From positions 250,238-314,237 of the forward strand of contig NZ_KB913025.1 in the NCBI RefSeq assembly GCF_000384075.1: a stretch of 64,000 nt of DNA, in the 5' to 3' direction. Below are positions 51,082 through 60,100 of the stretch, piece after piece. The notes below the pieces were generated by a model. That model searched no databases, was not told the DNA's origin, and saw only the letters and a program-made list of their open reading frames with translations. Each line of letters opens with the position of its first letter. Positions within the stretch are counted from its first letter, which is position 1. The DNA is from Methylovulum miyakonense HT12 (GTDB taxonomy: Bacteria > Pseudomonadota > Gammaproteobacteria > Methylococcales > Methylomonadaceae). The translations under genes were made by a program, and so were the position numbers.

Positions 51082-51732
51082 TTAAACCCAAAACTTCTTT
51101 TTTAGTTTATTATTGATATCAAGCGCCTCGCGATAAATTTCATAATCCTGCCGGTTGGCATTAAGAATAGTTTTTCTTAAATCTGTAGTGATTTCATATG
51201 TATCCTTCATTTTGTTAGGGTTTGCGTTGGCATGAAACCTACCCAAGGCATTTATGCCCAATTGTTTTCGGAATAGCTGCAAGCTATTGTCATAATCTTC
51301 AGTGATCCCAATAAAATCAAATTTGTTGATAGAAAAATTCCATAAATATTTTTCATATAGATTATTAAGACGCTCTATTTCACAAAACTCTTCTAAAGAC
51401 ATCGACTCGGTAACCAGATGGCCATTGACATTCCTTTTACCATGATAAAACCGCGAAATGACACGTTCCACTGGATCCCTAAACCATACGGCAAAGACAT
51501 TATTTTTTTCAGCCACGTCATATTTGACCGGCAAAAAATGCCCATGGACACAATCATAAGTGCAATCCTTTGAATTCGCTTGATTTTCCATTGCCTCCCT
51601 ATTCCTGGTATCCGAATCTTTTGACATTGGCTTATCAACATAATCAAGGAAAAGCCCCTCCTTAAAATGTAATTTTAAAAATTCCTGGAAAGAAGTTCCG
51701 CCAGTCTTTGGTATGTGCACTGAAACTAACAT
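51082..51732 (-). CDS. Sulfotransferase family protein 1
   Basis: 216 residues, cytoplasmic. The 5'-phosphosulfate loop VHIPKTGGTSFQEFL is at the N-terminus and the 3'-phosphate motif FAVWFRDPVERVISRFYHG near 85-105, as in the Sulfotransfer_2-type fold that uses PAPS. The rest is A+T-rich and unlike known subfamilies. First of four sulfotransferase genes; transcribed away from the next one. The acceptor is unknown, possibly a polysaccharide. Confidence 0.8.
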   Translation of the reverse strand: MLVSVHIPKTGGTSFQEFLKLHFKEGLFLDYVDKPMSKDSDTRNREAMENQANSKDCTYDCVHGHFLPVKYDVAEKNNVFAVWFRDPVERVISRFYHGKRNVNGHLVTESMSLEEFCEIERLNNLYEKYLWNFSINKFDFIGITEDYDNSLQLFRKQLGINALGRFHANANPNKMKDTYEITTDLRKTILNANRQDYEIYREALDINNKLKKKFWV

Positions 51733-51908
51733 AAAGAAACCCTAAATAAGCCATCACTTAAAAATGGAACAAGCACGCTTGGCCGTTGCCAACATCAAGG
51801 TTAATGTGGGGGCCCCGCTTATTCAATTAACTGCCATTAGGCAATATACTACATCGCCAGCAGCCCTATAAACCCCATTTGAGCCTTCATAAAAAGCAAG
51901 GAGAGAAA

Positions 51909-52640
51909 ATGCCAGACAATAATAACGTTAACTTCCTGATTGTCGGCGCAGGACGGGGAGGGACCAGCCTGATGGCGGGATTACTTGATTATCACCCAAA
52001 ATTGGAAGTTGGCTTTGAGCTGTTTTCGGTCGCCTACCTGATGGGCAAAGAGCTCCCCTATCAAGGCGACGGGATGTTCCACCAACGTGCAACGGCATTC
52101 ATCTCGGCCTGCAAGCAAATGGCCGGCAATCACCCAAATTCCCTATGGGGCAACAAAATCACCACCGAACAACTATTTGGATTGGAAGACCATAATGCCG
52201 CCAACCCCGGACAAACCATCAACGTACTGGACACATTTTTTAATGATTACCTGAAAAATACAAAAATAATATTTATTTTGCGGGACGGCAGGACATGCGT
52301 AAACTCAAAAGTACGGAGGACGGGGCAACCGATGGAAATGGCATGTAAACGCTGGAAATATTCTGTTGAATGTTACCAATTTTTTTCAAACCACCATGCC
52401 AATAACCTATGCGTCAGATTCGAAACGCTATTGCATCAACCTCAAGCCGTATTAATGGAAATCTGCCAATTTCTAGGCGTCCAATACGAACAAACAATGC
52501 TAGACGGTGTCGGCAACAAAAAATTATCGCCTGAATATATCCACGAAAAAATTGACACATCTAAAACCAAGCAAATTGAATTACCTGATGAATTTTTCAG
52601 CATGATAGAGGAAGACCTTAAATACTGCGGTTATATCTAA
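51909..52640 (+). CDS. Sulfotransferase family protein 2
   Basis: 243 residues. The PAPS loop is LIVGAGRGGTSLMAGLLDYHP at about residues 9-29; the 3'-phosphate motif is IIFILRDGRTCVNSKVR near 120-135. A strong AAGGAGAG before the ATG decides the start against a TTG ten codons upstream. It faces away from sulfotransferase 1 and is followed on the same strand by number 3 after 53 bases. Acceptor unknown. Confidence 0.82.
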   Translation: MPDNNNVNFLIVGAGRGGTSLMAGLLDYHPKLEVGFELFSVAYLMGKELPYQGDGMFHQRATAFISACKQMAGNHPNSLWGNKITTEQLFGLEDHNAANPGQTINVLDTFFNDYLKNTKIIFILRDGRTCVNSKVRRTGQPMEMACKRWKYSVECYQFFSNHHANNLCVRFETLLHQPQAVLMEICQFLGVQYEQTMLDGVGNKKLSPEYIHEKIDTSKTKQIELPDEFFSMIEEDLKYCGYI

Positions 52641-52693
52641 AAAATTGCCTGGGGCTTAGGGGATCATTTTTTGGCCAACTCATCATTTTTCTT

Positions 52694-53437
52694 ATGGAAA
52701 AAAAAGTCAATTTTTTAATAGCTGGTGCCCAAAAAGCAGGCACAACGGCTTTACATGCTTACCTTAAATTGCACCCGGAAATTTGCATGGCAATTCCAAA
52801 AGAGGTGCATTTTTTCGATAATGAATCTTTCTTTACCCAAAACACCGTCGACTATTCACTCTACCACAGGGCGTTCTCGCCAAATCCGACACACACTTTA
52901 TTAGGTGAATGCACCCCCATTTATATGTATTGGCAAAACGCACCCAAGCGCATTTGGCAATATAATCCGGCAATGAAAATCATCCTTATCTTAAGAAACC
53001 CTATAGAAAGGGCGTTTTCACACTGGAACATGGAGTTCAGTAAAAACAAGGAAAGGCTTAGTTTTTGGGAGGCCATTTATAATGAACAGCGGAGATGCCA
53101 GGAAGCATTGCCTTTTCAACATAGGGTTTATTCGTATATTGACCGGGGGTTTTATAGCAAGCAATTGCAAAAAATGTGGCGCTATTTCCCCAAAGCCAAC
53201 ACATTGGTACTACGGCACGAAGATTTAAAAACAAGCCCCCAAAAAACCCTTGATGAAGTGTTTGGATTTTTGGGTGTTGAAAAACTCACCCCCATTGAAA
53301 GACAAACCATTTTCGCAACCCCATATATTGGCGATATGCGCATAGAAGAAAAAAACTTTTTACTTGATATTTATGAAGATGAGTTATCCTGCATAGAAAA
53401 ACTATTAAACTGGGATTGTAGCGGCTGGAGAAAATAA
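52694..53437 (+). CDS. Sulfotransferase family protein 3 (heparan/NodH-like)
   Basis: 247 residues. PAPS loop NFLIAGAQKAGTTALHAYLK at about 6-25, KEVHFFDN near 40, and 3'-phosphate motif IILILRNPIERAFSHWNMEF near 98-117. The pattern is closest to heparan sulfate N-/O-sulfotransferase and NodH-like enzymes that act on sugars. Same strand as number 2, so probably co-transcribed; the ribosome site is weak. Confidence 0.85.
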   Translation: MEKKVNFLIAGAQKAGTTALHAYLKLHPEICMAIPKEVHFFDNESFFTQNTVDYSLYHRAFSPNPTHTLLGECTPIYMYWQNAPKRIWQYNPAMKIILILRNPIERAFSHWNMEFSKNKERLSFWEAIYNEQRRCQEALPFQHRVYSYIDRGFYSKQLQKMWRYFPKANTLVLRHEDLKTSPQKTLDEVFGFLGVEKLTPIERQTIFATPYIGDMRIEEKNFLLDIYEDELSCIEKLLNWDCSGWRK

Positions 53438-53605
53438 CAATGGCTAATGAAATGGCTACATGTTCTCCCGGATGTTTTTAAGCTCCCCTAGGGACACTTA
53501 TTAACTTAACCGATAACAAAAATAATAGGTTCATAAATGTCCTTTTCAACATAACGACAAACCCATCATCATTTGAACAGGTATTTAACAACGATATGGC
53601 CAAAA

Positions 53606-54382
53606 TCAGTACAGATAACCAAACCTTTTTAAGGCATCCCCGCTTACAGCCAGTATTTGGCTCAAATTATCAATTCGTATTTTCTCCTTTCTTTTTTCAG
53701 GCGGCCTAATGGTTTCATTCCACTTTTTTGGCAATACCAAACCAAGACGTTCAGCTATAGGCCGCATCGCCTCAGTTGGATCACTGCATACGTCTTCAAA
53801 ACGCAGCAACATATATCTTTCACCCATATGAGCAATGCCATAATTTGAGGCGGATTGATTAACGGTTGCCCAAAACAATATCGCCCGGATGTCAGATGGC
53901 AACATGACTTGCTCTGAACTTAGCAAACAACTTTGATATTTTTCTAGTTGCTTTTTATTAGACGAGCCAACCATTTCAAGGCCATCCCTAATAACATGAA
54001 TATAATTAAAGCTTGGCATGAGTTTGTCGAGTATAGGAAGAAGATATATAGTCCTTGGATTTTTCCACCCCCAATTCCCGGACACCATGTTCTGGCGATG
54101 CGCTTTGATAGCTGATAGCAAGTCCGCCTGAAAAACAGGCATATCGATAAATTGTTTTAACAAATAAGCTGTTATGTGCGCGTCATAAATACCAATAAAC
54201 TCTTTTGCATCTTCAGAGACGTTAACATTTTCGCCCATTTGAATAGACATTTCACGCAATAGCTTAACAATCAAGCGCGTCCCAGACCCGCCTACCCCTC
54301 CTACGATAACAGGGGGAGGCAAACTGTGCTTGCCAAAATAGTCCAGAATACCATTTGCTAAAAGTATTTTTTCATTGGTCAT
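53606..54382 (-). CDS. Sulfotransferase-like protein 4
   Basis: 258 residues. A glycine-rich P-loop (PPVIVGGVGGSGTRLIVKLL, about 22-41) and a 3'-phosphate-type motif (YIHVIRDGLEMVGSSNKK, about 128-145) suggest a sulfotransferase fold, more divergent than its three neighbours. LLRFEDVCSDP is also seen in the superfamily. Convergent with number 3; substrate unknown. Confidence 0.7.
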   Translation of the reverse strand: MTNEKILLANGILDYFGKHSLPPPVIVGGVGGSGTRLIVKLLREMSIQMGENVNVSEDAKEFIGIYDAHITAYLLKQFIDMPVFQADLLSAIKAHRQNMVSGNWGWKNPRTIYLLPILDKLMPSFNYIHVIRDGLEMVGSSNKKQLEKYQSCLLSSEQVMLPSDIRAILFWATVNQSASNYGIAHMGERYMLLRFEDVCSDPTEAMRPIAERLGLVLPKKWNETIRPPEKRKEKIRIDNLSQILAVSGDALKRFGYLY

Positions 54383-54895
54383 AAATGCTTTGCTAATTGC
54401 CTAGTAATTTGATCCCACTTTTAAGTGGCAAGGGCTGGTGGCGAACGCTTCTGTTTTTTTATCATGCCATTTCAGCACAGGCCCAAAATGACCTTGCCCC
54501 GGCCGTCCGCAACAAATATACGGCATAGTTTAGGACAGGCACCGTAAGCGTGCGGATCGGGATGGCGCCCCAACAGTGGCGAATAATCTAGGGCTTACCG
54601 AAGTGGCGAATAATCTAGGGCTTACCGAGCCGATGTTTACCCATGACGGGCAAAACATCGTCAAGCAGGCCAACCATGCGAAGGCCAACAGCTTCACCAA
54701 GCAGAAATGCCCCTCTCAAGCGGGTTGTTGCCCGCCTAGAAGACAGTGGGCTTCCTAATACCTACAAGGGGGCACCGGAACCGGCGTGTTTTTTGCTGGC
54801 ACATTGCAAAAAGCCGCAGGAGCACAAGGATTGCACTTCGGAATTGAATCTACCAATAGCCAAAAGTAAACTAACCGCAATCTTAATATACTTTC
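54383..54895. other. Gene-poor stretch with a 27-base tandem repeat
   Basis: About 510 bases with no recognised gene. Two exact 27-base copies lie at 54575-54601 and 54602-54628 (unit begins AGTGGCGAATAATCTAGG). Just downstream is an imperfect hairpin (CGATGTTT...AAAACATCG). A short open frame through the repeat encodes ANNLGLTE twice but has no other support. It looks like decayed accessory DNA. Confidence 0.6.
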
Positions 54896-55108
54896 CTAGC
54901 CCCCGTAAGACCTAAAACCCCACACATCGATTTTTCCGGTCACGGCAAGCGGTGAGTAAGGCGGTGCGGTATTCTTGTAGGGTAGAGCGATAGCCTGTTT
55001 GGCGGTTTTTATCATGTCGTCGATTTTTTGGGTTCCGGCGCCTAGGTATTGGGTGATTTGTTGCTGTTTGGAAACGAGGGTGTAAACTTTTTGTAACGGG
55101 ATGGACAT
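54896..55108 (-). pseudogene. Remnant of a type I restriction specificity subunit (hsdS tail)
   Basis: About 70 codons read MSIPLQKVYTLVSKQQQ, then YLGAGTQKIDDMIKTAKQA, and near the end AVTGKIDVWGF. This matches the usual HsdS C-terminus, where EQQxIxxYLD is followed by KIDxLIxKAxxAI and AVTGKIDVRG. The rest of hsdS and the hsdM/hsdR genes are not here, and the middle of the tail looks altered, so it is a leftover. Recognition is from memory of the family. Confidence 0.55.
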
Positions 55109-55230
55109 CGGCTCATATGCAAAAAATATTGCCCAAGCACTTGGGCGTTTGATAAATCGGCAAATGCAATGGTATAAAGCATAAGCAGGAACAACCACCA
55201 AACAGCCATCATCAAAATTGGAACCACCAC

Positions 55231-56187
55231 ATGCACTCACGAAAACTCAAAGATTTGCAGCATCACCATGATTTTGCGGTGATCAATAAAAAAGGCGAGC
55301 GGCGCACGTGGCAGGTGTTGGTGCTGACGTTTTTAATGATGGTGTTGGAAATCGCCGCCGGTACGGTTTTTGGCTCGATGGCTTTGCTGGCGGATGGCTG
55401 GCATATGGCGACGCATGTCGCGGCGTTTGTGATCACGCTGTTCGCTTACCGCTATTCCCGGCTCCACGCAGATGACCACACCTTTGCATTCAGCCCTGGC
55501 AAAGTCGGGGTGCTGGGCGGGTTTGCCAGTTCCATTGCGCTGGGCGTGGTGGCGATTATGATGCTGGTTGAGTCGGGCGAGCGGATTTTACATCCTAGGG
55601 AGATCCATTTTGACGAGGCGATTATTGTCGCCGGAGTAGGGTTGTTGGTGAATGTCCTTTGCGCCTTGTTGCTTAAAGACCATCACGGCCATGACCACGC
55701 CCATCATCATGATCCCCATGAACATCACCACCAAGACCATAACCTTAAAGCCGCTTACGCACATGTGCTGGCGGACGCACTGACTTCCGTACTGGCGATT
55801 ATCGCTTTAGCTACGGGTAAATATTATGGTTTGAATTGGCTAGACCCGGCTATGGGCATCGTCGGCGCGTTAATCATTGCCCGTTGGTCCCACTCGCTGG
55901 TCCGCGAAACCAGCCCGGTGCTGACAGATGAAAGCCTGGATCTGCATTACAAAACCACAATACAGCAGGCGATTGAACAGGACGCCGACAACCGGGTCGC
56001 CGACTTGCATATTTGGTGCGTGGGACCAGGGCATTTTGCGGTGATCATTTCGCTGGTGTCGCACCACCCCCAATCACCGGACTATTATAAGGCGTTGCTC
56101 AAACCTTTTTATAGGCTACAAGGTTTAGGGAAGCTCTCGCATATTACGGTGGAAGTCAACCAGTGCATGGGAGGGGATGGCTGCTGA
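55231..56187 (+). CDS. dmeF: CDF family cation efflux transporter (DmeF-like)
   Basis: Exports divalent metal (Co/Ni in characterised DmeF) in exchange for protons. 318 residues: six helices, HMATHVAAF in helix II region, a His-rich loop (HHGHDHAHHHDPHEHHHQDH, about 152-171) and a cytoplasmic C-terminal domain (VADLHIWCVGPGHFAVIIS). LADGWHMATH and the second metal site LADALTSVLAI carry the ligands. No DmeR regulator gene is next to it. It follows the hsdS remnant divergently. Confidence 0.9.
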   Translation: MHSRKLKDLQHHHDFAVINKKGERRTWQVLVLTFLMMVLEIAAGTVFGSMALLADGWHMATHVAAFVITLFAYRYSRLHADDHTFAFSPGKVGVLGGFASSIALGVVAIMMLVESGERILHPREIHFDEAIIVAGVGLLVNVLCALLLKDHHGHDHAHHHDPHEHHHQDHNLKAAYAHVLADALTSVLAIIALATGKYYGLNWLDPAMGIVGALIIARWSHSLVRETSPVLTDESLDLHYKTTIQQAIEQDADNRVADLHIWCVGPGHFAVIISLVSHHPQSPDYYKALLKPFYRLQGLGKLSHITVEVNQCMGGDGC

Positions 56188-56252
56188 CCTTCCGGTACCC
56201 CCAGACATAAGCCAAAGGCATTGACAGTCAACCGCCCTAAAACGGCAGGCAA

Positions 56253-56461
56253 TAAAAAGCCCGCATAAAGCGGGCGTATTGAGTCTTTATTATTGTTATT
56301 ATTAGTTAAAAAATTTAACCCAACTCAACTAATTTGACTGATTTTTTATTATTGTTATATTTGAGCCTTCCGGCTCCTCCTCCCCCTTTTTAGCCAGCTT
56401 TTACGCTGTCTAACTCTCTAAAAGGTGCGTTATTGTATCCTGAGAAAAACCACCTTGTCTA
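56253..56461 (-). ncRNA. Candidate small RNA with own promoter and terminator
   Basis: On the minus strand a -35 TAGACA (56456-56461) and -10 TACAAT (56432-56437) are 18 bases apart, giving a start near 56425. The transcript would be about 170 bases and end in a GCCCGC-ATAAA-GCGGGC type hairpin (56259-56275) followed by a T run. It contains a GGA-rich segment, a hairpin AGCC-GGAA-GGCT with GGA in the loop, and a GTTAAATTTTTTAAC palindrome. No open reading frame fits the interval. Unproven; it could be a leader or chance. Confidence 0.5.
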
Positions 56462-56649
56462 TGAAACGGAAACAGTTTAACTGTAAAAATCCTGTAATAA
56501 AAAAAAAATCCAATAAATATAATTTGTTAGCGAGTCGACAAAATTAAAATTTTTTAAAATAATCGGCAAGGACTGCGTTTTGTTAAGCTTGGGTTCAGAA
56601 TGGGCTTAAAATCCGTATAACCAACCGCATGACCATTTTTCACCATCGG

Positions 56650-58107
56650 CTATCGGCTACGACGGATTTCATATTCCTGGGTCAGGAAAAAGTTTAGCCG
56701 GTCAGCCAAGATGGAAGACAATTGTGCCGTCAGGCCTTTGGATTTTTGCGCCAGCCTGATCTGTAGAATGGCTTCTCGGATTTGCCCGGTCACATAATAA
56801 TATTCCGCCAAGTAACGGTGGGATTCGGCGGGTTGTTTCAGATAACTATAAACTTGCGCAAGCAATTCCCAATAAATCGGCAAGCGTTGCGTCGCGGGGT
56901 TGAGCAACGCCAAATTATCTTTAGCCTCTTCAGGTTTTCCAACTTTGATCAAGGCGTTAATGTAATCCAGCTTGATGGCTTCATTTTCCGGATAATCTTC
57001 CGCCAGCTTTTTGTAGCGCAATACGGCGGTGCTGAAATCACGGCTGTCCAACGCTGTCCGCGCTAGAGCTGAGGTATATTGGACTTGACGGGGATAGGCC
57101 TTGTGCAAATCTTGCAGGATGGCTTCCGCCTCCTTAAATTTCTGCAATTTCAGCATGGCCAAACCCAAACCATAACGGGCGACCAGGCGTTGGTCATCGG
57201 TTCCTTGGTTCAGACGCGATTGGAAAAAATTCAGCGTGTCCGTATCGTTCAGCCCTGTCATCACCCTGATTTTCGCTTTGGTCAGTTGATAGCCCAACGA
57301 ATCGGGATATTGTTTATACGGATACGTTTCCGCCCGTCCGCGCGTGTCGGAAATCCGCGACGCGGTGACCGGGTGGGTGCGTAAAAATTCAGGGACGTTT
57401 TGCCCGTAAAACCTGGTGGATTGCTGTAGGCGCTCAAAGAACGTCGGCATGCTGCGCGGGTCAAATTCCGCCCCTGCCAAAGTTTGCATACCGACACGGT
57501 CAGCTTCTTCTTCGTGTTCGCGGGTGAAATTGATCTGGAACTGGACGCTGCCCGCCTGGATGGCGACAATCGCCGCCTGCGCCGCCGCCGCTGACTGCGT
57601 GCCCAACAAAATGGCCGCCAAAGTCGCCGCCATGGTCGGGATGGACAAGCGGCTGGCGGCTTCCGCGCTACGGTACAAATGCCGTTGGGTGACGTGGCCA
57701 ATTTCGTGCCCCATGACCGAAGCCAGTTCGCTTTCGGCTTCCGTCATTAAAATCAGCCCCGAATTGACGCCGATATAGCCGCCGGGGCCGGCAAACGCAT
57801 TGATGTCATTTTCCATGACCACGAAAAAATAAAACGGATGGCTGGGCATATCGCTATGCTCGACCAAGCGTTGCCCTAGGGTCTGGATATATTGTTGGAT
57901 TTCGGCATCTTGGCTGATGGTGATTTGGGAATGGAGGCTGCGGAAAAAAGCTTCCCCCAATTCTTTCTCTTCTTCGGCGGTAATCAATGTGCCGGAAGAA
58001 TCGCCTAGGTCAGGCAGGTCGATTTTACTGATTTCAAGCGCTTGCTGCGGGGCAGGAAATAACGCGAGGCTTAAGGCCAAAGGGATAGTGGCAAGTTTAC
58101 ATTTCAT
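56650..58107 (-). CDS. bepA: BepA-like periplasmic M48 metalloprotease with TPR
   Basis: Chaperone-protease that helps assemble outer-membrane proteins such as LptD and removes stalled ones. 485 residues, close to E. coli BepA. Signal peptide (LALSLALFPAPQQALE region), the HExxH motif in SVMGHEIGHVTQRHLYR near 130, EEEADRVGMQTL, and C-terminal TPR helices (LVARYGLGLAMLKLQKFKEAEAIL). ATG at 58107 (MKCKLATIPLALSL) starts the signal; upstream extension is unlikely. Confidence 0.93.
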   Translation of the reverse strand: MKCKLATIPLALSLALFPAPQQALEISKIDLPDLGDSSGTLITAEEEKELGEAFFRSLHSQITISQDAEIQQYIQTLGQRLVEHSDMPSHPFYFFVVMENDINAFAGPGGYIGVNSGLILMTEAESELASVMGHEIGHVTQRHLYRSAEAASRLSIPTMAATLAAILLGTQSAAAAQAAIVAIQAGSVQFQINFTREHEEEADRVGMQTLAGAEFDPRSMPTFFERLQQSTRFYGQNVPEFLRTHPVTASRISDTRGRAETYPYKQYPDSLGYQLTKAKIRVMTGLNDTDTLNFFQSRLNQGTDDQRLVARYGLGLAMLKLQKFKEAEAILQDLHKAYPRQVQYTSALARTALDSRDFSTAVLRYKKLAEDYPENEAIKLDYINALIKVGKPEEAKDNLALLNPATQRLPIYWELLAQVYSYLKQPAESHRYLAEYYYVTGQIREAILQIRLAQKSKGLTAQLSSILADRLNFFLTQEYEIRRSR

Positions 58108-58250
58108 GGTGGGGTGTCGGAAAATAGATCTGGGACAGAAAGATAAACTACAAGACCAATTAAGCCAGAAATAGTTTTCATGATACACAAACTTGTAAAA
58201 TAATAGCCACGATTATAAATCATCACCCCCCTGACCGCGCCATACAAACT

Positions 58251-58640
58251 ATGAAATTCGCCCTACAAATCAACTCCAGCCCTTACCAGGCCAACGCCGG
58301 ACGTACCGCTTGCGCGTTCATCAAAGCCGCCGTGGCTGAGGGGCATCAAATTTTACAAGTGTTCTTTTATCATGACGGCATTTATCACGCGCTGAAATAC
58401 GCCACACCCCCCGATGACGAACCCTCACAAACCCAACAATGGCAAGCCTTGGCAAAAGAGCATCATATCGACTTGGCAGTGTGCATTTCCGCTGCGCAAC
58501 GGCGCGGCTTGTTGTGTGCCGATGAGGCCTGGCGCCAAGGCAAACAAGGCAATGACTTGGCGGACGGTTTCCGCATCGCCGGATTAGGCCAACTGCTTGC
58601 CGCCACGTTGGAAGCCGACCGTTTTATCGTCTGGGGATGA
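58251..58640 (+). CDS. tusD: Sulfurtransferase complex subunit TusD
   Basis: DsrE-fold sulfur carrier that relays sulfur for 2-thiolation of tRNA wobble uridine. 129 residues. MKFALQINSSPYQANAGRTA at the start, GHQILQVFFYHDGIYHA and the active Cys in LAVCISAAQRRG. Followed by tusC after one base. Confidence 0.93.
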   Translation: MKFALQINSSPYQANAGRTACAFIKAAVAEGHQILQVFFYHDGIYHALKYATPPDDEPSQTQQWQALAKEHHIDLAVCISAAQRRGLLCADEAWRQGKQGNDLADGFRIAGLGQLLAATLEADRFIVWG

Positions 58641-58641
58641 G

Positions 58642-58998
58642 ATGAAAAATTATTTGTTCGTCCTGCGCCAACCCGCCCATAGCGGCGCGTTTGTGCAGGA
58701 AATGCTCGATATTATCCTAACCACCGCCGCCTTCGACCAGCCTGTCAGCTTGCTGCTGTTGGATGATGGCGTGTTCCAGCTTAAATCCGGGCAACAACCG
58801 GAACACAGTGGCTACAAAAACACCGCCGCGATTTTTAACGCCTTGGAAATGTATGATGTCACGGCGATTTACACCGAAGCGGAAAGTTTGGCGGAGCGTG
58901 GTTTGGTGGTGGGGGATTTGTTTTTGCCGGTGGAAGTGTTGGCCAGGCAGGAGGTTGCCGGGTTTATGCGGGGGTTTGAGGTGGTTTTTTCGGGGTGA
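58642..58998 (+). CDS. tusC: Sulfurtransferase complex subunit TusC
   Basis: DsrF-type partner of TusD. 118 residues. MKNYLFVLRQPAHSGAFVQE at the start, LLLLDDGVFQLKSGQQP and AESLAERGL near the end. In most relatives tusB (dsrH) and often tusE follow; here the next 200 bases hold no such gene. The start is the ATG right after the tusD stop. Confidence 0.92.
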   Translation: MKNYLFVLRQPAHSGAFVQEMLDIILTTAAFDQPVSLLLLDDGVFQLKSGQQPEHSGYKNTAAIFNALEMYDVTAIYTEAESLAERGLVVGDLFLPVEVLARQEVAGFMRGFEVVFSG

Positions 58999-59152
58999 TT
59001 CGATAGCGCGAAGCCTTGGCTAGCCATTTATCCACAGCCTTAGAGCTAACAAATATTTAAGACATTGAAAACATTAAATTGTCAGTGAAATAATACCTGA
59101 TGTTTTCGTCAAGTGTCCCTTTATATATGGCAATTAAAAGCCCAGTATGGAC

Positions 59153-59179
59153 AACGATATGTTTGAAGCACATATCGTT
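59153..59179 (+). promoter_or_regulatory. Hairpin in the leader of the secreted-protein gene
   Basis: A perfect 10-base stem (AACGATATGT/ACATATCGTT) with a 7-base loop, followed by CTTTTC, about 30 bases before the next ATG. It could be an attenuator-like terminator or the end of a short upstream transcript. Confidence 0.5.
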
Positions 59180-59210
59180 CTTTTCAGCCTAAATCCATAG
59201 AGGAGCTATT

Positions 59211-59684
59211 ATGTTTATCCGTCATCTGATTGTTTTAGCTGCATTAACCTGCAGTAGCCTCGCTTACGCGGGGCAAACCGGTGTTGACCGCTCGTTCACG
59301 CTTTTTAAGAATATTGACAGTACCGATCCCACTCAACCGACAATTATAAATACGGTCACCGTTGTTTGTCCGGCGGCAGGCACCTTAATTTCGAATGTTA
59401 GTGCACAAATTACTTTAGCCACTAGCGGTGCGGCAGGGGAAGTGGACTTGCAATATGGGATTACCAAAAACTCTGTAAAACAAGACATCAATAATCACCA
59501 CATCATTAGGGAGTATACCGATTCAGGCACTACTTGGAGCAGTGTGAGCTATCAACGTGCGGATAACTGCACCGCAGGACAAACGGTGAAGATACGTTTT
59601 CTTGCGAATAAGATAAGTGCGAATGCGGCGGATGCCGAAAAATCCAGTTTGGTTGTCACCTTTATTGAAGGCCCTGTTATTTAA
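59211..59684 (+). CDS. Small secreted protein, unknown function
   Basis: 157 residues with a clear signal peptide (LIVLAALTCSSLAYA, cut near 20 before GQTGVDRS). The mature part is Thr/Ser/Ala-rich with a likely beta fold and two Cys (VTVVCPAAGT and RADNCTAGQ) that may pair. No family recognised. GAGGAGCTATT before the ATG is a good ribosome site. Confidence 0.75.
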   Translation: MFIRHLIVLAALTCSSLAYAGQTGVDRSFTLFKNIDSTDPTQPTIINTVTVVCPAAGTLISNVSAQITLATSGAAGEVDLQYGITKNSVKQDINNHHIIREYTDSGTTWSSVSYQRADNCTAGQTVKIRFLANKISANAADAEKSSLVVTFIEGPVI

Positions 59685-60045
59685 ACAGACAATATTATTA
59701 TTGCTGCTCACTGAAATCCATTGTTCAGAAACTGGGGCGGGATGGTACTAACCAGTTCCGTCCCAGCCGGGTAGTGAAGGTAGGTTGTCCATGCCTGACA
59801 TTTCAATACCCAATAAAAAACTGGGTATTGGTTTTAGGGGCTGCTATCACATCCGGTACGACATCAAAATATTGGGCAACGATATTAAAAGTAGGTTTTG
59901 GCGGAACGGGGATTGGCGATATAAGATTTGTATCTTGTCGAGATGTTGGGGAAGTGGTTTTTTCGGGGTAATGAAGATCTGTGGTTGCTTGTACCATTAA
60001 ACGGCAACAGCCACACATCACGGTATGGCCAGCAGTTCTAACGGA
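59685..60045. other. Intergenic region before the carbonic anhydrase terminator
   Basis: About 360 bases with only short competing frames on both strands. One 16-base string (GTGGTTTTTTCGGGGT) here also occurs at the end of tusC. No promoter or RNA was recognised. Confidence 0.35.
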
Positions 60046-60082
60046 AAGGCTGTGCAAACGATAAATCCGTTTGCACAGCTTT
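60046..60082 (-). terminator. Terminator-like hairpin after the carbonic anhydrase gene
   Basis: A 12-base perfect stem (GCTGTGCAAACG and complement) with a 7-base loop, extended by two A-T pairs past a G-T wobble. On the minus strand it lies just downstream of the carbonic anhydrase stop; the T run is short. Confidence 0.55.
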
Positions 60083-60100
60083 GTGGCTTCTCTAGCAATA

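Noticed and set aside
54643-54915. 90-codon plus-strand frame past the tandem repeat
   Set aside because: No start signal and no recognisable motif; overlaps the hsdS remnant on the other strand.
59803-60057. 84-codon minus-strand frame after the carbonic anhydrase gene
   Set aside because: Runs through the terminator hairpin and matches no family.
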